Assembly: GCF_013415305.1 (NCBI RefSeq)
Contig: NZ_JACBXU010000004.1
Span: forward strand, 62,001-126,000
Reading direction: 5' to 3'
DNA length: 64,000 bases
Origin: Pantoea sp. WMus005
GTDB taxonomy: Bacteria > Pseudomonadota > Gammaproteobacteria > Enterobacterales > Enterobacteriaceae
Of the stretch, positions 43,832 to 53,872 are shown one piece after another; positions within the stretch are counted from its first letter, which is position 1; every line of letters begins with the position of its first letter. The translations under genes were made by a program, and so were the position numbers. Under the pieces are notes generated by a model. It worked only from the letters and a program-made list of their open reading frames with translations, searched no databases and was not told where the DNA came from.

Positions 43832-46800
43832 CTATTCATCATCCTGATGTGCAGCCAGGACCGGTAAATACCAGCGCTGTGCCGCCTCAGTTATCTGCTG
43901 TAGTTGCGGCTCGTCCAGTACCCGGCAAAGCCGTTGCAGATAGGGATCTCCGCCCTCGCCCTCAACCTGATAGTTACCCTGCCAGGCGTTTAGCAGGCGA
44001 TTACGCGCTTTGAGCTGCGTCGCTTCATCGGTCAGTAACTGCTGACTTTTTTTGTCGTAACAGGCAGTGAGCCAGGCGCCGCCGCTTTTGGAAAGCAGCA
44101 TCAGCGGCTGACGCATACCGGCGAGATATCCCGCAACATACTCATTCAGTGCAGCAATCGCTTCTGTCTGCGGCACGGCAAGGAAAGACCAGCGGCTCTG
44201 CAGCCGGCCAAACATCCGGCTGCTGCCGGTTCCGCCCAGCGCGCAGTAAACAAGGTGCTCCAGCCAGAGTAATAATCCGTCGTTCATGTTGAGCACGCCA
44301 GGCCGCCAGCGAAGTAATCCATCACTCTGCACCTGCGTCAGCCAGCCGGTTAAGCTGACCTGCTCCAGTTGCAGATTCACTTCCCAGCTCTCGCCTTCGC
44401 TGCGTTGCGTCACCACTTCTTCCGCCACTTCCTGCATCTCATCGCGCTGCGCCTGCCAGAACAGCTCACCGAATGCGCCGTAAGGCAGATTCCCGGCCGC
44501 ACGATGGTGCGCATAAAGCCGCTGAGTATCCTCGCCTTCGACCAGGGCATTCAGCAACTGGGCGTTGATCTGATAACGCTCCAGGTTGTCGAGGGCAAAC
44601 GGCTCACTGTCGGGCAGTTCGTTCTCCTCCAGCCAGAAACTCACGCCGAGACGCTGATGGAACCAGGCACGCACCGGATGTCGCCAGAAGCGCAGAAATG
44701 CCTCCAGCGTCAGTGCATCTATGCGTGGCGTTTCAAGAGGCTGAACAAAATCAGGTTGGCGCTGCCCCGCGCCCTGCGCAGCAGGCAGCCACTCACGCGC
44801 GAAACTCTGCAGTCTGGCCGCTGGCTGGAAGTTCTCTGCAGCAAACGGCATCCGGCTGTGCAGGTGCTGCAGATGCATCCGCACCCGTTCGGCACTCTCA
44901 TCCAGCTCAAGATGACTATCACCGTCCAGATAAAAACTCTGTCCAATGTAATCCAGCAGTTCTGTAACCAGCACCGAAGGGTAGCGTTCCGTATTGTCCT
45001 GAATCGCCCGGCCAATATAGCTGATATAAAGCTGCTGCTGTGCCGAGATCATCGCTTCCAGGAACAGATAGCGGTCATCATCACGGCGACTGCGGTCGCC
45101 TTTGCGGGACTGCTGCTGCATCAGATCAAAACCTAACGGTGCTAAGGTGCGTGGATAGACGCCGTCGTTCATGCCCAGCAGACAGACCAGCTGAAAAGGA
45201 ATGGAGCGCATCGGCATCAGGGTACAGAAGTTAATCTGCCCCGCCAGGAATCGCTGGCTAATGCGTTGCTGATCAAGCCGGCTGCGCAGATCATCGCGCA
45301 ACAACGCCACCGGAATCGCCTCTTCAAACCGCGCATCCAGCCCATATTCAATCAATTGCTGCCACTGCTCCTCCACCAGCAGCAAGGCGGCCTCGGTTTC
45401 TGTGTCGGGGCTGAAAAAAGCGTTCAGCAGTTCCCGGCACAGGGGCAGCCAGGCCGACAGTGGCCGGTGTTCAGCCAGCCGTTGTCGCCAGTGATTAAGC
45501 CGTGAGAGCAGTTCTGCCAGATGACCCGCCAGCTCCCCCACCAGACCACCCGACTCGTCATAAGGCAGAATCCCTTCCCAGTCACCGTTGTGGCTCTCCA
45601 TCGCATAGCCCAGCAGCATGCGCTGCAGGCCAAAGCGCCAGGTATGCTGGCCGGTAATCGGAAGTGAAAGGGCTTCTACGCTGGCATCATCCAGCCCCCA
45701 GCGAACACCCGATTCGCTGACCCAGCGCCGCAGTAAACGCAGGCCGCTTTCATCGATTGAGAAGTGGGAAGCCAGCGCCGGAACATCCAGCAGCGCCAGC
45801 ACATCCTCGGAGACAAAACGGCTGTCCGGCAATGCCAGCAGATGAAGAAACGCCACGATGGCCGGATGAGCCTGACTGGCACGGCGATCTGAAATTGCAA
45901 AAGGCAGATAGCGATCAGCAGGTGCGTTGGCGAACACGGCCTGAATAAAAGGCGCGTAGGCGTCGATATCCGCCACCATGACGATGATGTCACGCGCTTT
46001 TAGCGTTGGGTCGGCCTCCATCATCGCCAGCAGATGATCCTGCAACACTTCGACTTCACGCTGGGCGCTGTGACAAACCTGCACCGCAATTGAGCGATCA
46101 TCCGGATCCAGACGGCGCTTCTGATCGCTGTGCGCCAGTTCTTCCGCATTCAGTCCGATGACGGCGTTATCCTGCAGATTGAGAAGATCGTGCTGCATGC
46201 AGTGCAGCAGGTTATCCGGCTCCACATCCACAAACGCATCAATGTCGTCATTCGACTCCATCTGACTGAGCAGAAACAGGTTGTCGCGGCCCAGCTTGCC
46301 CCATGAGGCGAGCAAAGGGTTAGTCAGCTGCTGTTCGCCAGCCTCATTAAACAGCGCCGCTGCCTGCTCTGCATTCCGGAAGAGTCCGCAAGAATCATCT
46401 GCTCCATGACGTCGGCGCTGACGGCTTTGCAGTTTCGCCAGAAACGCATAGTCCTGAATGTCGCCCCAGTAATCGCGGCAGGGATTGGTGAACAGCAGAT
46501 GGATATCAATGTGGCGTCCCAGCGCCTGTAACGCCTGCAGATAGACCGGCGGCAGCGCAGAGATGCCACAAATGAAGACCCGCTTAGGCAGGTTTTCTGG
46601 CGTGCTTTTCGCCTGCTCCAGCGTCTGGATAAAGCGTGAATAGAGATTGGCACGGTGCCATTCAGGCTGGCGCAGCGCCTGGGTATAACTCACCAGATCG
46701 CGCCAGAGTGCGGCCTGCCAGCGCTGAGCATCGCCGAGCCCCTCAATGGTTTCGCCGCGCTCCCAGCTGTTGAGCCAGTCGGCACGATAGACCAGATACT

Positions 46801-47209
46801 GGTCGAACAGATCGGCCACGCGGGAGCTGAGCTGAAACAGTTTTCGCTTGTCGCCGTCGTCATGGAGATAGTGACGCAAAGAGGTGAATTCTTCATGCTC
46901 CAGCATTACCGGCAGCCGGTGCATCAGCTTCCAGCCCATGCTGGCCTTACTGAAGGCACTTTCTACCGGGATATCGGGCAGTACGCGGACGAACATCTCC
47001 CAGATAAAACTGGCGGGCAGCGGGAATTCGATATTGGCTGCAATCCCAAAGGTTTGCGCCAGCTCCATTTGCAGCCACTGCGCCATACCCGGGCTCTGCA
47101 CCAGCACCATTTCTGAAGCGAAAGGATCATCAAGAGGATCATGTTTAATCACCGCAGCCGCCAGAATCTTCAGCACATCAAGCTGATTTGAGTGATAAAC
47201 GTGAAACAT
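43832..47209 (-). CDS. recC: RecBCD exonuclease V gamma subunit RecC
   Basis: RecC holds RecB and RecD together, splits the DNA strands and recognises Chi. The 1125-residue protein (E. coli 1122) begins MFHVYHSNQLDVLKILAA. It resembles an SF1 helicase without functional ATPase motifs and has an inactive nuclease-like C-terminal domain, as in the family. It is followed 108 bp later by ptrA. Confidence 0.97.
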   Translation of the reverse strand: MFHVYHSNQLDVLKILAAAVIKHDPLDDPFASEMVLVQSPGMAQWLQMELAQTFGIAANIEFPLPASFIWEMFVRVLPDIPVESAFSKASMGWKLMHRLPVMLEHEEFTSLRHYLHDDGDKRKLFQLSSRVADLFDQYLVYRADWLNSWERGETIEGLGDAQRWQAALWRDLVSYTQALRQPEWHRANLYSRFIQTLEQAKSTPENLPKRVFICGISALPPVYLQALQALGRHIDIHLLFTNPCRDYWGDIQDYAFLAKLQSRQRRRHGADDSCGLFRNAEQAAALFNEAGEQQLTNPLLASWGKLGRDNLFLLSQMESNDDIDAFVDVEPDNLLHCMQHDLLNLQDNAVIGLNAEELAHSDQKRRLDPDDRSIAVQVCHSAQREVEVLQDHLLAMMEADPTLKARDIIVMVADIDAYAPFIQAVFANAPADRYLPFAISDRRASQAHPAIVAFLHLLALPDSRFVSEDVLALLDVPALASHFSIDESGLRLLRRWVSESGVRWGLDDASVEALSLPITGQHTWRFGLQRMLLGYAMESHNGDWEGILPYDESGGLVGELAGHLAELLSRLNHWRQRLAEHRPLSAWLPLCRELLNAFFSPDTETEAALLLVEEQWQQLIEYGLDARFEEAIPVALLRDDLRSRLDQQRISQRFLAGQINFCTLMPMRSIPFQLVCLLGMNDGVYPRTLAPLGFDLMQQQSRKGDRSRRDDDRYLFLEAMISAQQQLYISYIGRAIQDNTERYPSVLVTELLDYIGQSFYLDGDSHLELDESAERVRMHLQHLHSRMPFAAENFQPAARLQSFAREWLPAAQGAGQRQPDFVQPLETPRIDALTLEAFLRFWRHPVRAWFHQRLGVSFWLEENELPDSEPFALDNLERYQINAQLLNALVEGEDTQRLYAHHRAAGNLPYGAFGELFWQAQRDEMQEVAEEVVTQRSEGESWEVNLQLEQVSLTGWLTQVQSDGLLRWRPGVLNMNDGLLLWLEHLVYCALGGTGSSRMFGRLQSRWSFLAVPQTEAIAALNEYVAGYLAGMRQPLMLLSKSGGAWLTACYDKKSQQLLTDEATQLKARNRLLNAWQGNYQVEGEGGDPYLQRLCRVLDEPQLQQITEAAQRWYLPVLAAHQDDE

Positions 47210-47310
47210 GAAAACTCCTGTGATAATTCAGAACATGACTGCGGTAATGCGGCTCTGCCACTTTACCGCGTATCGCGGTTGAAACCCATCAAAAGGGCGA
47301 CCCGTGGCGT

Positions 47311-47748
47311 TTAACAGCGCAGTCGTGTCAGGGTGGCACTACGCTGCCAGGGGCCCGTTACTTCAGCCCGCTCCAGGGTGCAGCCTGAGGGGCCGCTCTG
47401 CTGTTGCAGCGTGGATTTCCACCCTATTACTTCATGCCCTGCCAGACGCTGCTCAGCAACCCGCCATGCCTCACGCTGATACCACTGCTGGCTGAATCCC
47501 ACTGCCAGTGCGCGATGATAGTGCAACAGGGTGCTGCTGCTTAATGCCATTAACAGCAGAGCAAACAACACTTCCGGCAAGCTGAATCCACCGCACTTAC
47601 AAACAGGCTGCCGGAGGCGTGAGCGGGCAGTAGTCGATCCAGCCGTGCGGCAGCGCAGTAATTTGATTACCCCGAAAGCGGACCCAATGCCAGACAGCCA
47701 TACCACTGCCGCTCGCCTCACCTTTAAGCAGTCCTTCATCCTTTTCAC
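47311..47748 (-). CDS. ppdC: Prepilin peptidase-dependent protein C-like minor pseudopilin; start uncertain
   Basis: This small protein has the type IV prepilin N-terminus GFSLPEVLFALLLMALSSS, with the +5 glutamate, and a C-terminal CTLERAEVTGPWQ region. It is recognised by its place after ygdB. The pseudopilin methylation motif lies about 52 codons into the frame. The nearest in-frame ATG or GTG starts lie deep inside ygdB: GTG at 47748, ATG at 47739 and further GTGs to about 47704. No ATG, GTG or TTG sits in the expected short leader. The true start may be non-canonical, or the gene may be damaged. Role unknown; these proteins resemble pilus-assembly initiators. Confidence 0.7.
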   Translation of the reverse strand: MKRMKDCLKVRRAAVVWLSGIGSAFGVIKLLRCRTAGSTTARSRLRQPVCKCGGFSLPEVLFALLLMALSSSTLLHYHRALAVGFSQQWYQREAWRVAEQRLAGHEVIGWKSTLQQQSGPSGCTLERAEVTGPWQRSATLTRLRC

Positions 47749-48001
47749 CTCGCTGTAAGCAGCTGCGCCAGCCCTGGTGATTATCCTGCTGACAGCTGGC
47801 CGCCTCAGTGACAGGCCAGTTCAGGGATAAGCCCCATTGCAGTGCCGACTGCGCCCGCCAGAAATCCTGCAAAAACTGCTGTTCATCGGCCAGAAGCCGC
47901 ATTCCCTGCTCTGACATCTTTCGGCTGGCATGCAGCGTAAAGCTGCCGATGACCATTATCATCAACACCATGCCCAGGGCGCTGCTGCCTTGCTGCTTCA
48001 C
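47597..48001 (-). CDS. ygdB: YgdB family protein (DUF2509)
   Basis: A 134-residue protein with one N-terminal hydrophobic segment (SALGMVLMIMVIGSFTLHAS), resembling PilX-type minor pilins in layout. It lies between ppdB and ppdC as in E. coli and overlaps the ppdB stop by 4 bp. The C-terminal sequence WIDYCPLTPPAACL has two cysteines. Function unknown. Confidence 0.88.
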   Translation of the reverse strand: MKQQGSSALGMVLMIMVIGSFTLHASRKMSEQGMRLLADEQQFLQDFWRAQSALQWGLSLNWPVTEAASCQQDNHQGWRSCLQRGEKDEGLLKGEASGSGMAVWHWVRFRGNQITALPHGWIDYCPLTPPAACL

Positions 48002-48531
48002 AGGTTTTCTCCCTCAACCCAGCTCTCCACGGTTTCAAGCCAGTGACCGGCCTGCCCCTGCAGCACTATTCTTACCTGGCCGCCCTGCTGGCTGACGCTG
48101 AACTGCTCAAGCGTCATGAACGCGGGATCGGAGAGTCGCTCCCAGCCCGCTGACTGACACTGGTCAACACCACGCTGCATCTCAAGCTGCTTCTGTCGCA
48201 GGCGATAACCGTAGTAGTCACTCTCTGCATGGCTTACCGCTTCCCATTTACCGTTGCTGTTCTCGTCCCAGCGCAGCAGCAGGCAATTCTCACTGATTTT
48301 CAGTGCGCCACTCCCACACGCACCGTGACAGTAACCCGCCCGTCGCACCGCCTTTTCCAGTGTCGCCATCATCTGCTGTAACTCCTGCCGCAGCTGCGCC
48401 CGTTGCAGCACGCCAGCGTTTTCAGCCAGCAGCAACGGCAGAAAACGGCCCGCACTGAGCATGAGCACCGCGCTGATTGCCATGGCGATTAGCATCTCCA
48501 GCAGGCTGAATCCCTCACTTTTCAACGGCAC
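47998..48531 (-). CDS. ppdB: Prepilin peptidase-dependent protein B
   Basis: A 177-residue type IV pilin-like protein with short leader MPLKSEG followed by FSLLEMLIAMAISAVLMLSAG (cleavage after G7, glutamate at +5). PilW-like minor pilin features include a cysteine pair (CHGACGSG, NCLLLRW). It overlaps ppdA by 10 bp and ygdB by 4 bp. Confidence 0.9.
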   Translation of the reverse strand: MPLKSEGFSLLEMLIAMAISAVLMLSAGRFLPLLLAENAGVLQRAQLRQELQQMMATLEKAVRRAGYCHGACGSGALKISENCLLLRWDENSNGKWEAVSHAESDYYGYRLRQKQLEMQRGVDQCQSAGWERLSDPAFMTLEQFSVSQQGGQVRIVLQGQAGHWLETVESWVEGENL

Positions 48532-48992
48532 GTCTCTTCATCTGTCATGCAGAGACGAATCCGGGCTCTGGCCGAGATAATCAGCCGCATGCGTCCGGCG
48601 CTATTCCCCAGTTCAATACTGCCCGCTTTAGCCACATTGCGGCGGCCATAAAAACCCGGATCCCCCCGGATGCCATAAAGTACAACCCCCGGGTACGGCG
48701 CGATGAAATGCAGCCGTTTCCCGTGACCACAACCGGCAACGGGGCGACTTCCGGCACCGATGCACCAGGGATCGTCAGGCTGTGACCATAAAACCAGGTC
48801 GCTATTTTGCCGGTTGGCCTGGGCGCGCAGGCGTAGCAGGAATCCCTGCAATTGCTGAGCGCTGTCGCGCAGTTGCTGCCGCTGGTGCCAGCGCTGCCAG
48901 CCGTGCAGCGCAGCAAGACTGAGCAAGCCGGCAATCACCATCACCAGCAGCAGCTCCGGCAGGGTAAAACCCCGTAAGTGTGCTGTTTTCAT
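48522..48992 (-). CDS. ppdA: Prepilin peptidase-dependent protein A
   Basis: The first gene of the minor-pseudopilin group. Starting MKTAHLRGFTLPELLLVMVIAG, the product has 156 residues, exactly as in E. coli PpdA, with prepilin cleavage after G8. It is GspH/FimT-like. The open frame reaches 141 bp further upstream but the leader fixes the start. The 186-bp gap to thyA contains the thyA terminator and presumably the ppdA promoter. Confidence 0.92.
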   Translation of the reverse strand: MKTAHLRGFTLPELLLVMVIAGLLSLAALHGWQRWHQRQQLRDSAQQLQGFLLRLRAQANRQNSDLVLWSQPDDPWCIGAGSRPVAGCGHGKRLHFIAPYPGVVLYGIRGDPGFYGRRNVAKAGSIELGNSAGRMRLIISARARIRLCMTDEETCR

Positions 48993-49131
48993 GGCGTCAG
49001 CGTGCGGGTTAAAGAGAGGCGAAACAAGGTAAGTGATGTCAGTCTGGAAAGCGTGCCGCAGAGAATATTTCTTATGCTCAGGCAATGTCAGAAGCGTGCG
49101 AGCGGTGCCGCAGACTGACCGTTGTGCAGGC

Positions 49132-49161
49132 AAAAAAAAGCCCTGGCGACGTTGCCAGGGC
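49132..49161 (-). terminator. Intrinsic terminator of thyA
   Basis: On the minus strand GCCCTGGC, a short loop and GCCAGGGC are followed by eight T residues, 18 bp after the thyA stop. This ends the lgt-thyA transcript before ppdA. Confidence 0.9.
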
Positions 49162-49178
49162 GTTATCTTTATCGCGAA

Positions 49179-49973
49179 TCAGATAGCGACAGGGGCTTTG
49201 ATCGCAGGATGCGGATCGTAGCCTTGAATCTCAAAATCGTCGAACTCGTAGTCAAACAGTGACGCCGGTTTGCGTTTGATAACAAGTGATGGCAGCGGAC
49301 GCGGCTCGCGGGTCAGCTGCAGGCGCGCCTGCTCCAGATGGTTGCTGTAGAGGTGCGTATCACCACCGGTCCAGACGAAGTCACCCACCTGCAGATCGCA
49401 CTGCTGCGCCACCATATGCACCAGCAGCGCATAGCTGGCGATGTTAAACGGCAGGCCCAGGAAGATGTCACACGAGCGCTGATAAAGCTGGCAGGAGAGC
49501 TTGCCATCGGCCACGTAGAACTGGAAAAACGCATGACACGGAGCCAGCGCCATCTCGCTGAGTTCGCCGACGTTCCAGGCAGAAACGATAATCCGGCGAG
49601 AGTCCGGATCGCGCTTCAGCTGCTCCATCACCTGACTTAACTGGTCGATCTCCTGACCGCTGGCCGTTCCCCAGCTGCGCCACTGCTTGCCATACACCGG
49701 ACCGAGATCGCCCTTCTCATCTGCCCACTCATCCCAGATTGAGACGTTGTTTTCCTTGAGATAACCGATGTTGGTATCACCTTTCAGGAACCACAGCAGC
49801 TCATGAATAATGGAGCGGATGTGACATTTCTTGGTAGTGACCAGCGGAAAACCATCCTGCAGATTGAAACGCATCTGGTGACCAAAAATTGAAAGCGTAC
49901 CGGTGCCGGTACGGTCAGCTTTTGGTGTGCCTTCGTGCAGCACGTGTTGCATTAAATCCAGATACTGTTTCAT
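49179..49973 (-). CDS. thyA: Thymidylate synthase
   Basis: ThyA makes dTMP from dUMP with methylenetetrahydrofolate. The 264-residue length equals E. coli. The catalytic C146 is in [12 protein letters not shown], the phosphate-binding arginines in DRTGTG and DPDSRRIIV. Its start overlaps the lgt stop by 4 bp, so the two are translationally coupled. Confidence 0.98.
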   Translation of the reverse strand: MKQYLDLMQHVLHEGTPKADRTGTGTLSIFGHQMRFNLQDGFPLVTTKKCHIRSIIHELLWFLKGDTNIGYLKENNVSIWDEWADEKGDLGPVYGKQWRSWGTASGQEIDQLSQVMEQLKRDPDSRRIIVSAWNVGELSEMALAPCHAFFQFYVADGKLSCQLYQRSCDIFLGLPFNIASYALLVHMVAQQCDLQVGDFVWTGGDTHLYSNHLEQARLQLTREPRPLPSLVIKRKPASLFDYEFDDFEIQGYDPHPAIKAPVAI

Positions 49974-50854
49974 TTTTCCTCGCGAAATTGTGGCTGCGGA
50001 CGACGACGATACGCCCAGATCATCATAATAATACCGGCAACAATCATCGGCACAGAGAGGATCTGTCCCATACTGATGCCGCCTTCAAACAGGCCAAGCT
50101 GAGCATCCGGCTGGCGGAAGAACTCAACGATAATACGGAAAGCACCATAGCCGATCAGGAACAGGCCAGAAACGCTGCCCATCGGGCGTGGCTTGCGAAT
50201 AAACAGGTTCAGGATGATGAACAGCACCACCCCTTCCAGCGCCAGTTCGTAAAGCTGTGAAGGATGACGTGGCAGCACGCCATAGGTGTTGAGCAGTTCC
50301 TGATATTGCGGATTCGTGGCGGCCAGCGCGACATCTTCGCTGCGGGAGCCTGGGAACAGCATGGCGTAGCGGAAGCCCGGATCGACACGGCCCCAGAGCT
50401 CGCCGTTAATGAAGTTACCGAGACGACCGGCACCCAGACCAAACGGGATCAGCGGCGCAATGAAATCCGCGACCTGGAAGAAATGGCGCTTAGTACGGCG
50501 GGCAAAGACCAGCATCACCACAATGACCCCGATCAGGCCACCGTGGAATGACATGCCGCCATCCCAGACTTTGAACAGGTAGAGCGGATTTTCCAGGAAC
50601 AGCGGTAAGTTGTAGAACAGGACATAGCCGATACGGCCGCCCAGGAATACCCCCAGGAAACCGGCGTAAAGCAGGTTCTCAACTTCTTCTTTTTTCCAGC
50701 CGCTGCCAGGCTGATTTGCACGACGCACAGCCAGCCACATGGCGAAAACAAAGCCCACCAGATACATCAGACCGTACCAGTGAAGCGAAACCGGTCCGAT
50801 CGAGAAGATCACCGGATCGAACTGCGGAAATGCAATATAGCCGTTATTCATCAT
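49970..50854 (-). CDS. lgt: Prolipoprotein diacylglyceryl transferase
   Basis: Lgt attaches diacylglycerol from phosphatidylglycerol to the lipobox cysteine of prolipoproteins at the inner membrane. The 294 residues (E. coli 291) have seven predicted transmembrane helices, the essential HGGLIGV histidine and the signature [15 protein letters not shown] second ATG directly after the first is an equally possible start. Substrates in this window include MltA, YgdI and YgdR. Confidence 0.97.
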   Translation of the reverse strand: MMNNGYIAFPQFDPVIFSIGPVSLHWYGLMYLVGFVFAMWLAVRRANQPGSGWKKEEVENLLYAGFLGVFLGGRIGYVLFYNLPLFLENPLYLFKVWDGGMSFHGGLIGVIVVMLVFARRTKRHFFQVADFIAPLIPFGLGAGRLGNFINGELWGRVDPGFRYAMLFPGSRSEDVALAATNPQYQELLNTYGVLPRHPSQLYELALEGVVLFIILNLFIRKPRPMGSVSGLFLIGYGAFRIIVEFFRQPDAQLGLFEGGISMGQILSVPMIVAGIIMMIWAYRRRPQPQFREEK

Positions 50855-50993
50855 TCACCGTCTATTTTTCAACCCTGAAAAGGGGCGTTGTCAGGCACAT
50901 AAATTAAGGCTGCGCATAATAGCACAGCCGGTTTTCTGAATTGTCTTGCAAATGTAAACGCGGATAACCCATCTGGTCTGACGGGCCAGGCAG

Positions 50994-53240
50994 TTAGCGA
51001 CCGCCGCGGATCAGCCCACCCAGACCACGCCGCTCCATAAAGGCCGAAACCTGATGGCGAACTTCAGTGGCAGTGTGGGCATTCATCGCCCTCTCGCTGA
51101 GCTTCTGCGCTTCTTCGTGATCCAGATGCCGCAGCAGGTATTTGACGCGCGGGACATTTTTACCGTTCATGCTGAGATGGTGATACCCCAGGCCGACCAG
51201 CAGTGCGACGCACATTGGATCACCCGCCATTTCACCACACAGGCACAATTCCAGATTGGCCAGGCGGGCTTCCTGCGCAATTGCATTCAGCGCGCGTAGC
51301 ATCGCCGGATGCAGTGAGTCATATAGGTTAGCGACGCGGGTGTTGTTACGGTCCACCGCCAGCAGATACTGCGTCAGATCGTTGGTGCCGACCGAAACAA
51401 AATCGACCCGTGACGCCAGATGCGGGATCATAAACAGCATCGACGGCACTTCTATCATGATACCAATGCGCGGCCTGGGAATCGGGAAGCCCAGCATCTC
51501 TTCCACTTCGCGTCCGGCGCGATCGATCAGCTGTTTTGCGTCATCGATCTCGTCGATATGGCTGATCATAGGCAGCAGAATGCTGAGGTTGCCGGACGCG
51601 GCGTTGGCACGCAGCATCGCGCGTACCTGCACCAGGAAAATTTCCGGCTGATCCAGCGTCAGACGAATGCCGCGCCAGCCCAGACAGGGGTTCTCTTCAC
51701 TAATCGGCATGTAAGGCAGCTGCTTATCAGCCCCCACATCCAGCGTTCGCAGCGTGACCGGTTTGTTGCGAAACAGCTGCAGCATGCCCTGATACTGTGC
51801 CACCTGCTCCTCTTCGGACGGGAAGCCGTTCTGCAACATAAACGGGATTTCGGTGCGGTAGAGGCCGATGCCATCCACCCAGCTGCCAAGTGCCTGCTCA
51901 TGCTCCGGGCTTAGTCCGGCATTCAGCATCACCTGCACGCGTTCGCCACTTTTCAGCTCACCTGGCTGATCGACTGCGCCTTCCGCCATTTTACTCAGCG
52001 CGTTCTCTTCGCTGATCAGCCGCTGATACTCCTGCACCAGTACCGGCTCAGGATCGATCAGCAGCTCACCGCGATAACCGTCGACAATCAGCAGCCGTTT
52101 GTTGAGCTGATGAGGCTGGATGTCAGCGCCCATGACTGTCGGGATCCCCATCGCGCGGGTCAGGATCGCCGCATGGGAGTTGGCTGCACCGTCACGCACT
52201 ACCACGCCAGCCAGCCGCTCCTGCGGCAGCTCCGCTAAGGTGGTGGCAGTAAGTTCATCGGCCACCAGCACAAAGCGTTCCGGCCAGGCGTTCGTGCCGA
52301 CCAGCGTGTCATCGAGGTGGAACAGCAGACGCTGGCCCAGTACCCGCAGATCACCCGCGCGTTCACGCAGGTAATTATCCGTCAGGCTGGCGAACTGTTC
52401 AGCAAACTTCTCGATCACCTGTTTTACCGCCCATTCAGCGACCGATCCACGCTCGATCTCATCGAACAGATCTTTCTTCAGACGGGCATCGGTTAACAGG
52501 TGCGAGTAGAGATCGAAAATGGCCGCGCTCTCTTTCTGTGCGCTGGCGCTGAAACGTTTGCTGAAACGGCGAAATTCATTGGTTGCTTCGCTCATCGCGA
52601 GCGACAGACGCTCACGTTCACGCTGAACATCCAGCGTTGAGGCGGCCGATACCTGATCGAGCAGAGGCTGCGTCTCATCGACCCAGCCCGGCGCCACCGC
52701 GACGCCAGGTGCCGCTGCAATCGCGCGCACCCGCGTCTGGCGGAACTGACCAAACAGCTGACCCATCTGAGATTGCGACAGCAGCGCCGCCATCTGGGTA
52801 GCCAGCGTGACCAGGAATGACTCTTCGCTTTCATCAAACTGACGGTGTTCGCGCTGCTGCACGACCAGCACGCCAAGGAGCTGACGACGGCTAATCACCG
52901 GCACGCCGAGGAAGGAGCGATAGCGCTCCTCTTTTACTGCGGGGATATATTTAAAGCTGGGGTGACTCTGGGCGTCAGCAAGGTTGATCGGTTCAGCCAG
53001 ACGGCCCACTAAACCAACGATACCCTCGTCAAAAGCCAGCGTTACGGTGCGGCCACGCGGTTTTTTGAGTCCGCGCGTCGCCATCAGGTAATAGCAGCGA
53101 CGGTCCTGGTCGGCGAGATAAACGGAACAGACTTCCGTATCCATCGCCAGACAGATCTCATTGACCAGGATGTCGAGTGCTTCATTGAGACGCGGCGCAC
53201 TCGCCACTTTTTCTACAATTTCGCGCAACTGAGTGAGCAT
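50994..53240 (-). CDS. ptsP: PTS phosphoenolpyruvate phosphotransferase PtsP (EI-Ntr)
   Basis: PtsP starts the nitrogen-related PTS phosphorelay to NPr and IIA-Ntr. The 748 residues equal E. coli. An N-terminal GAF domain (residues ~1-165) precedes an enzyme I module with the phospho-histidine in AANSHAAILTRAMGIP and the PEP-binding C-terminal barrel (ENPCLGWRGIRL, GTNDLTQYLLAVDR). It is 12 bp downstream of rppH, so in one operon with it. Confidence 0.97.
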   Translation of the reverse strand: MLTQLREIVEKVASAPRLNEALDILVNEICLAMDTEVCSVYLADQDRRCYYLMATRGLKKPRGRTVTLAFDEGIVGLVGRLAEPINLADAQSHPSFKYIPAVKEERYRSFLGVPVISRRQLLGVLVVQQREHRQFDESEESFLVTLATQMAALLSQSQMGQLFGQFRQTRVRAIAAAPGVAVAPGWVDETQPLLDQVSAASTLDVQRERERLSLAMSEATNEFRRFSKRFSASAQKESAAIFDLYSHLLTDARLKKDLFDEIERGSVAEWAVKQVIEKFAEQFASLTDNYLRERAGDLRVLGQRLLFHLDDTLVGTNAWPERFVLVADELTATTLAELPQERLAGVVVRDGAANSHAAILTRAMGIPTVMGADIQPHQLNKRLLIVDGYRGELLIDPEPVLVQEYQRLISEENALSKMAEGAVDQPGELKSGERVQVMLNAGLSPEHEQALGSWVDGIGLYRTEIPFMLQNGFPSEEEQVAQYQGMLQLFRNKPVTLRTLDVGADKQLPYMPISEENPCLGWRGIRLTLDQPEIFLVQVRAMLRANAASGNLSILLPMISHIDEIDDAKQLIDRAGREVEEMLGFPIPRPRIGIMIEVPSMLFMIPHLASRVDFVSVGTNDLTQYLLAVDRNNTRVANLYDSLHPAMLRALNAIAQEARLANLELCLCGEMAGDPMCVALLVGLGYHHLSMNGKNVPRVKYLLRHLDHEEAQKLSERAMNAHTATEVRHQVSAFMERRGLGGLIRGGR

Positions 53241-53252
53241 AAAGGGCGTGGC

Positions 53253-53780
53253 CTATCCTCTCTTACGTCGATGGGCAGGATTATTTCGCTGCCCCGCACT
53301 CTCCTGCATAGACATCACCACGCCAGCGAATTCCTTCATTACCCGACGATAAACGTCGCGCTTAAAGGAGACAACCTGACGCACCGGATACCAGAAACTG
53401 ACCCAGCGCCAGCCGTCAAATTCCGGCGTACTGCTGTGCTGCACATTGATATCCGCGTCATTACACATTAACTGCAGAAGAAACCACTTTTGTTTCTGGC
53501 CGATACATACCGGCTTTGTGTCCCAACGCACCAAACGTTTTGGCAACTTGTAACGCAACCAGTTGCGGGTAGAGGCAAGTATTCGAACATCTTTCCGGTG
53601 TAAGCCGACCTCTTCGAACAGTTCGCGATACATCGCCTGCTCTGCGGTTTCACCGGGATTGATGCCTCCCTGAGGAAATTGCCAGGAGTGCTGTCCAAAG
53701 CGCCTGGCCCATAACACTTGTCCCTGCCGGTTACAGATTACGATACCAACATTCGGGCGGTAGCCATCATCATCGATCAC
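53253..53780 (-). CDS. rppH: RNA pyrophosphohydrolase RppH
   Basis: RppH removes 5' pyrophosphate from mRNA, triggering RNase E decay. The 175 residues (E. coli 176) carry the Nudix box at residues 38-60, from GGINPGET to REFEEVGL-type REL-FEEVGL. The start [20 protein letters not shown] is the family N-terminus. The C-terminal tail [11 protein letters not shown] is basic. Confidence 0.97.
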   Translation of the reverse strand: MIDDDGYRPNVGIVICNRQGQVLWARRFGQHSWQFPQGGINPGETAEQAMYRELFEEVGLHRKDVRILASTRNWLRYKLPKRLVRWDTKPVCIGQKQKWFLLQLMCNDADINVQHSSTPEFDGWRWVSFWYPVRQVVSFKRDVYRRVMKEFAGVVMSMQESAGQRNNPAHRRKRG

Positions 53781-53872
53781 CGGACTACCTCAAAGCAAAA
53801 TTTGAATGCGCTGATTGTTTCACACTCCTTACAGGCGGTAAACCACTGGATTCATGGGGTATCAGCTCATCA

